A DNA stretch of 17,424 bases from assembly GCA_050013075.1 (NCBI GenBank), contig JBEKFZ010000088.1, positions 1 to 17,424 on the forward strand. The letters run 5' to 3'. The stretch is from JBEKIK01 sp050013075 (GTDB lineage: Bacteria; Planctomycetota; Planctomycetia; Pirellulales; Thermoguttaceae). Position 1 is the first letter of the stretch. Every line of letters begins with the position of its first letter. This document shows, one piece after another, positions 14,100-17,424 of the stretch. The notes beneath the pieces are model-generated. The model was not told the DNA's origin. It searched no databases and was given only the letters and a program-made list of their open reading frames with translations. Position numbers and translations under genes: made by a program.

Positions 14100-14984
14100 T
14101 CATTCGATCACTTTATTAAGCGGATATTCCACGATACCCCGGGCGCCGGCCGCTTTCAGGCGGGGAATGATCTGACGCACGATCGATTCGTCAAGGATCG
14201 TATTCACATCGACCCATTGTTCGTCGGCCAGGCTGGAAACGGTGGGTTTTTGCAAGGCGGGAAGGAGCGAAAGAACATTTTTTAGCCTGTCCCGGGGTAC
14301 GTTCATCATCAAGCCGACTTTCCCTTCAGCGGCCATTGCCCCTTGCAACATCAAGACGATGTCGTCGATCTTCTGTTTTTTCCACGGATCGGCATAAGAA
14401 AGACGGTTGGCGATAAAGCGCGGCGTGCTTGTCAGCACTTCATCGAGAATGCGGAGATTGTTCGCCCTCAGCGAGCTTCCGGTCTCGGTAGCCTCGACAA
14501 TCGCGTCGGCCAGCTTGGGCGGCTTGACTTCAGTCGCTCCCCAACTGAATTCCACCACGGCCGTCACATCATGCTTGGCAAGGTAACGCTGGGTCGTGAG
14601 CACCAGTTCGGTGGCAATCCGCTTGCCTTGCAGGTCTTGGACCGATTTGATGGGCGAATCCTCGGGCACGCATAGGACCCAGCGGACCGGTCGGCGGCTG
14701 ATTTTGGAGAACACCAACTCGGCAACTTCATGAACATCCGCTCCATGAATAGTTGCTCCACCCTCTATAATCCAATCATGGCCCGTCAACCCGGCGTCCA
14801 AAACGCCGTTTTCGACATATCGGGCCATCTCTTGCGCCCGGATTAAAAGACATTCAATTTCGTCGTCGTCGATCGTGGGGTAATAGCTCCGGGCTCCAAA
14901 GGTGATTTTATAGCCCGCGCGGCGAAACAACTCGGCGGTTGCCTCCTGGAGACTGCCGGCCGGGATGCCAAGTTTGAGTATCAT
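14100..14984 (-). CDS. hisG: ATP phosphoribosyltransferase, long form
   Basis: This enzyme performs the first committed step of histidine synthesis, joining ATP and PRPP to give phosphoribosyl-ATP, in the cytoplasm. The 294 residues match the long, single-gene form (HisG-L), which does not need HisZ. Visible landmarks are LKLGIPAGSL at the start, YVENGVLDAGLTGHDWI (56-72), the PRPP loop D160-AIVEATETGSSL-172 followed by RANNLRIL, and a C-terminal ACT-like regulatory domain (about 222-294) ending in GARGIVEYPLNKVIE. That domain is the usual site for feedback inhibition by histidine. ATG 14984 overlaps the hisI stop as ATGA, so translation is coupled to hisI. The residue after D-A-I-V in the loop is Glu164 where short-form enzymes often have Asp. 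No other his genes are in the window, so the pathway is split across the genome. Confidence 0.95.
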   Translation of the reverse strand: MILKLGIPAGSLQEATAELFRRAGYKITFGARSYYPTIDDDEIECLLIRAQEMARYVENGVLDAGLTGHDWIIEGGATIHGADVHEVAELVFSKISRRPVRWVLCVPEDSPIKSVQDLQGKRIATELVLTTQRYLAKHDVTAVVEFSWGATEVKPPKLADAIVEATETGSSLRANNLRILDEVLTSTPRFIANRLSYADPWKKQKIDDIVLMLQGAMAAEGKVGLMMNVPRDRLKNVLSLLPALQKPTVSSLADEQWVDVNTILDESIVRQIIPRLKAAGARGIVEYPLNKVIE

Positions 14985-15391
14985 GTTTCTGAATCCTGAA
15001 CCCTTTTATATACTTTTTCGGGGTCGAACACCCGTTGGGCAACTACTTTTAGCCCCTCGGGCGTAACCTGTCGGAAAAAGCAGCATTTGTATCCTTCATG
15101 ACAAGCGGCGCCGCCTAGTTGTTCGACTGAAAGCAGGATCGTATCGCGGTCGCAATCTAGGTAAATGGCCTTGATTTTTTGCACATTTCCGCTTTCTTCG
15201 CCTTTTCGCCACAATTTTTTCCTGCTGCGGCTGTAATATACCGCTTGACCGGTAGCCAGGGTTTGGTCGTAGCTTTCGGCATTCATGTAGGCCAGCATTA
15301 AAACTTCGCCGGTTTGTGCATCTTGGGCAATGACCGGCAAAAGTCCGTCGCCGCTGGAGAAATCAGGGCCGTTGTCTGGTGATGTAGACAT
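14981..15391 (-). CDS. hisI: Phosphoribosyl-AMP cyclohydrolase
   Basis: This enzyme opens the adenine ring of phosphoribosyl-AMP, the third step of histidine synthesis. The 136-residue, single-domain form lacks the HisE pyrophosphohydrolase domain, which must be encoded elsewhere. Key motifs are VLMLAYMN (30-37), SRSRKKLWRKGEESGN (54-69), the metal site DCDRDT (79-84) and ACHEGYKCCFFR (96-107). Cys80, Cys97 and Cys104 are the expected zinc ligands, and the Asp residues of DCDRD bind magnesium. The last residues (KRVQDSET) are written by a copy of the intergenic repeat GGGTTCAGGATTCAG, so the tail is probably not functional. The stop overlaps the hisG start by four bases. There is no clear ribosome site at ATG 15391, and no better start is seen. 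Confidence 0.95.
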   Translation of the reverse strand: MSTSPDNGPDFSSGDGLLPVIAQDAQTGEVLMLAYMNAESYDQTLATGQAVYYSRSRKKLWRKGEESGNVQKIKAIYLDCDRDTILLSVEQLGGAACHEGYKCCFFRQVTPEGLKVVAQRVFDPEKVYKRVQDSET

Positions 15392-15420
15392 AAACTAATG
15401 GAAAGCAGGTGATATTCCCG

Positions 15421-15428
15421 ATTTTATA
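15421..15428 (-). promoter_or_regulatory. Candidate -10 region for hisI-hisG
   Basis: TATAAAAT (15428-15421 on the minus strand) lies about 30 bases upstream of the hisI ATG in a very AT-rich stretch. The -35 region is poor. It is the only promoter-like element seen before hisI. Confidence 0.25.
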
Positions 15429-15671
15429 CTTTTTAATGAGTATTCATAAAAAGTTAATAAATCAGTTTAAAGGAAACGGGGTTAAGCTGCCACCCCCCCT
15501 CTTAATAGCTGTTCGCTGCATGACCTGATAAGCAAGAATTGCACCCGGCAGATGGTCAAAAGCATCGGTATCGTGCATTCGACAAAAGCCCTTGCAACGT
15601 CAAGAGATGCAAATTCGGCAGTATAAAAGTTCATTGCAGAAACGCCGGATGGGGGCCGAGAATCTCTAGCA

Positions 15672-15686
15672 GTGCATTTCATGCAC
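15672..15686. repeat. Short perfect hairpin upstream of the GT2-like gene
   Basis: GTGCAT (15672-15677) pairs with ATGCAC (15681-15686) around TTC, 25 bases before the GTG start. It could be an operator or a 5' leader hairpin. The gap 15392-15710 otherwise holds a C tract near 15493 and no convincing gene. Confidence 0.4.
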
Positions 15687-15710
15687 CTCTTCGGTTGAAA
15701 GGAAGACCTC

Positions 15711-16235
15711 GTGGCCCGTTCGGTATCTGTGTTGTTGCCTGTCAAAGATGCTCAGTATACGCTAGCCCCAACTGTCCATAAGATTCTCGACGTGGTATCC
15801 GAGATTTCGGAGCAGGTTGAGTTGTTGATTATAGACGACGGTTCGGCCGATGCTACCAGCGAAATCGCCATCGAACTGACCCGGCATTATCCGCAAGTCC
15901 AGGCTATTTGTCAGAGCCGCACGTTGGGCAGGGAGGCGGCAATTCGCTCGGCTTTGCGGAGAAGTACCGGTGAGATAGCATTGATATATGAAGAAGGGCA
16001 GGGAAAGTCTTTAGATGAAATAGTTCAAACTTTGAAATCTTCCACGTCGTTAGGTCAATTTTATTTCAGGCTGGACACCGCCAAAGGCCCCCAAGAGAAG
16101 CCGGTACAAGGCTCCAATTCCGCGGTAGACCGCGATGTTTCAGATCGCCAGGATGAACGGCAATCCTCTATTTCCAGCCGGCCGGCACGCCCTAATTTCC
16201 TGGAACGGTTAAAAGGTATTGTCTTGGGCGAGTAG
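15711..16235 (+). CDS. Short GT2-like protein without the DxD metal motif
   Basis: The protein has 174 residues. GTG 15711 is chosen because AAAGGAAG lies seven bases upstream. Residues 4-110 follow the nucleotide-binding half of a family 2 glycosyltransferase: VSVLLPVKDAQYTLAPTV (5-22), ELLIIDDGSADATSEIA (37-53), GREAAIRSALRRSTGEIALI (73-92). Real GT2 enzymes carry a D-x-D at this point, after TGEI, to bind metal and sugar nucleotide. Here the residues are YEEGQGK. The acceptor-binding half is missing; residues 125-162 are polar and probably unstructured, and the end (NFLERLKGIVLG) may be an amphipathic helix. It therefore looks like a non-catalytic descendant used as a nucleotide sensor or scaffold, or a remnant. 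The frame and ribosome site are intact, which argues against simple decay. No glycosylation genes adjoin it. Confidence 0.7.
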   Translation: MARSVSVLLPVKDAQYTLAPTVHKILDVVSEISEQVELLIIDDGSADATSEIAIELTRHYPQVQAICQSRTLGREAAIRSALRRSTGEIALIYEEGQGKSLDEIVQTLKSSTSLGQFYFRLDTAKGPQEKPVQGSNSAVDRDVSDRQDERQSSISSRPARPNFLERLKGIVLGE

Positions 16236-16249
16236 ATTCTTAGATTCTT
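16234..16249. repeat. 8-bp tandem repeat after the GT2-like gene
   Basis: AGATTCTT occurs twice in tandem and begins inside the stop codon of the GT2-like gene. Its role is unknown. Confidence 0.6.
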
Positions 16250-16292
16250 AGTTTGAAACTTCTGCCTGTTATGTATGCATCAAGTACATAGT

Positions 16293-16367
16293 TATTTAGC
16301 CCTCGGCGAACACCATCTATTTAGCCCCCGGCGAACACCATCTATTTAGCCCCCGGTGAACACACTG
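16293..16367. repeat. Three tandem copies of a 25-bp GC-rich unit
   Basis: The units at 16293-16317, 16318-16342 and 16343-16367 share TATTTAGCCC, then (C/T)CGG(C/T)GAACACCATC, with few changes; the third ends differently (ACACTG). The third unit runs into a near-palindrome: CCCCCGGTG (16350-16358) against CACTGGGGG (16363-16371). Intergenic elements of the form TTAGCCCCCGGTGAA plus its complement are, as I recall, common in planctomycetes, so this may be a decayed and expanded REP-like element. Confidence 0.8.
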
Positions 16368-16395
16368 GGGGTTTGGATTGCGGCTTTATGCCGCA
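16350..16395 (+). terminator. Two successive hairpins, possible terminator of the GT2-like gene
   Basis: The first is the CCCCCGGTG/CACTGGGGG near-palindrome (one G-T pair), followed by TTT. The second is TGCGGC (16379-16384) against GCCGCA (16390-16395) around TTTAT. Neither has a full T-tract. They lie 115-160 bases past the stop at 16235. Confidence 0.35.
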
Positions 16396-16454
16396 CTGGG
16401 GTCGGGTCCAATTTCCTGGCTCCTTTTTGCCTGTATCCATCCGATTTATGGCGT

Positions 16455-16706
16455 TTATGGCAAAATATCCTGTAATAAATAATAATTTTTACCAATATGG
16501 ACTTGTCGGACCATTTTCGAGCGGGTATTATTAAGTTGAAGGCCGTGATGTAATAATTTTAAAATTCTCTTCGCGGCTTCCGTCCGGTTTCGGCCGGCGG
16601 GCCAGTTTTCGGTGCGATATGCGTTACCTAGGGCAAACGCGGTCGCCTCACAGGGACGGTTGAATCTCAGCCGATCGCTGAAAACTAATGTTGCTGCTTT
16701 ATTCAT
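16455..16706 (-). CDS. 83-residue protein of unknown function, divergent from the XRE-like regulator
   Basis: The gene starts at ATG 16706-16704, with GGAAG four to five bases upstream. It encodes MNKAATLVFSDRLRFNRPCE, then an alpha-helical basic middle (RNRTEAAKRILKLLHHGLQL) and an end with KNYYLLQDILP. There is no signal peptide, membrane segment or Cys pair, and I recognise no family. The frame stays open further upstream, but that part runs antisense through the regulator gene, so the short start with the ribosome site is preferred. Only 49 bases separate the start from that of the divergent regulator, so the two may share a control region. The moderate predicted basic charge would allow nucleic-acid binding, but this is a guess. 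It could still be a chance frame. Confidence 0.42.
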   Translation of the reverse strand: MNKAATLVFSDRLRFNRPCEATAFALGNAYRTENWPAGRNRTEAAKRILKLLHHGLQLNNTRSKMVRQVHIGKNYYLLQDILP

Positions 16707-16755
16707 TTTTCTTCCGCTTTGGTTCCTGTGAGAACATTGAAGAAGGGGTGTCTTT

Positions 16756-17277
16756 ATGAGTATCGTACATATTACCCCTGAGATCGGAACAGGACACGAC
16801 GTACCCGTTCCCGCCATTCGGCATCCCTTGCATCGCCTGGCCGCCGTGCGGCTACAACAAGGGATTTCGCGCCGTACCATAGCGCGACGATTAAACATTG
16901 ATCTAGCCGCAGTCCGGGCACAAGAGGATGAAACATCCGACATTACGCTGAGCCAGTTGTACGAGTGGCAAAAGGTGTTGGAAGTGCCGCTCGGCGAGTT
17001 GCTCATCGAGGCCGACGATTCCCTCTCGGCCCCAGTGCTGCTGCGATCACAATTAGTACGTCTGATGAAATCGGTCCTGGCAATTCAGGAAAATGCCAAA
17101 CAGGAATCCATCCGCCGCATGGCCCAGACGCTGATCGACCAGCTCCTGCAAATCATGCCGGAACTATCCGGCGTCGGGCCCTGGCATGCCGTGGGACAAC
17201 GCCGCCGCTTGGATGAACTTGGCGTGGCGGCCGAACGACGGCTATCTGACGACGTTTTTTTGGACCTGACCGATTAA
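16756..17277 (+). CDS. XRE-like helix-turn-helix protein
   Basis: The protein has 173 residues. ATG 16756 has GAAGAAGGGG about eight bases upstream. Residues 27-83 form a five-helix XRE/Cro-type DNA-binding fold: HRLAAVRLQQGISRRTIARR is helices 1-2, LNIDLAAVRAQED is the recognition part, and LSQLYEWQKVLEVPLGELL closes the domain. Residues 96-135 are helical and Leu-rich (LVRLMKSVLAIQENA, TLIDQLLQIMPEL) and may mediate dimerisation. The C-terminal GPWHAVGQRRRLDELG and the acidic end DDVFLDLTD resemble a conserved planctomycete lineage of single-domain regulators. The target is unknown; the divergent 83-residue gene is the nearest candidate. A strong terminator follows, so it is probably transcribed alone. 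Confidence 0.78.
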   Translation: MSIVHITPEIGTGHDVPVPAIRHPLHRLAAVRLQQGISRRTIARRLNIDLAAVRAQEDETSDITLSQLYEWQKVLEVPLGELLIEADDSLSAPVLLRSQLVRLMKSVLAIQENAKQESIRRMAQTLIDQLLQIMPELSGVGPWHAVGQRRRLDELGVAAERRLSDDVFLDLTD

Positions 17278-17298
17278 GGTCGAGGGCCATAGGTCCCC

Positions 17299-17326
17299 AA
17301 CGGCGGCCGGAAACGGCCGCCGTTTT
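17299..17326 (+). terminator. Intrinsic terminator of the XRE-like gene
   Basis: AACGGCGGCCG (17299-17309) and CGGCCGCCGTT (17314-17324) form a perfect 11-bp GC-rich stem with a GAAA tetraloop, and the T-run is TTTT (17323-17326), then AGGTTTCTT. It lies 22 bases past the stop at 17277. Nothing further is seen from 17327 to the end of the window. Confidence 0.87.
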
Positions 17327-17424
17327 AGGTTTCTTCTGCACTTTCCTAAAACATGCCGAGGTTACCTATTTTTCCATACGCAAAACACCGCTACCGTCAT
17401 GCCATAGGTGATTTTTCATTCATT

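Noticed and set aside
15482..15745. 87-residue minus-strand frame between hisI and the GT2-like gene, with a possible hydrophobic stretch from MNFYTAEF
   Set aside because: There is no ribosome site at either possible start and it runs antisense into the GT2-like gene start. A decayed gene cannot be ruled out, but it is not supported.
16707..17006. N-terminal extension of the 83-residue minus-strand gene
   Set aside because: The extension is antisense to the regulator's DNA-binding domain. The internal ATG at 16706 has a ribosome site and the upstream one does not.

Overview
The window looks like a piece of a planctomycete chromosome, probably Pirellulales-like. This is inferred from gene types, not from a marker gene. 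The signs are: a giant surface protein with an N-terminal signal and a PEP-CTERM tail, a DcaP-type porin with a coiled-coil and Pro/Ser linker of the style common in Planctomycetes, a tiny zinc-ribbon plus one-helix membrane protein, a stand-alone XRE-type regulator, heptamer-like intergenic repeats, and long AT-rich gaps between genes. No rRNA, tRNA, CRISPR array, transposase or phage gene is visible.

Layout. (1) 1-459, minus strand: a toxin-antitoxin-like pair. The BrnT-like toxin has an in-frame TAA at codon 11 and the antitoxin runs off the left edge. (2) 460-984: AT-rich gap with short tandem and inverted repeats. (3) 985-2565, plus: an outer-membrane porin. (4) 2701-12546, minus, converging on the porin: one uninterrupted 3281-residue gene, 56% of the window. 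It carries a signal peptide, about 16 autotransporter-associated beta-strand repeats arranged as four large modules, and a PEP-CTERM sorting tail, with no autotransporter barrel. (5) 12547-13127: AT-rich gap with three copies of a 16-bp repeat upstream of the giant gene. (6) 13128-13524, plus: two very small membrane-protein genes. (7) 13521-15391, minus: hisI-hisG, translationally coupled, then a RidA-family gene. (8) 15711-16235, plus: a short GT2-like protein lacking the usual metal motif. (9) 16236-17424: a repeat-rich gap, then a divergent pair (an 83-residue unknown and an XRE-like regulator), with a strong terminator after the regulator.

How it fits together. hisI and hisG encode histidine biosynthesis steps 3 and 1. 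RidA downstream fits general amine/imine detoxification. The porin and the giant protein are both envelope products; the PEP-CTERM tail implies an exosortase encoded elsewhere. The best candidate for something new is the giant mosaic protein. Its modules repeat with a DNA period of about 2.57 kb and some copies remain very similar at the DNA level, so it may vary in length by recombination. The array of identical 16-bp sites upstream could be its control region.
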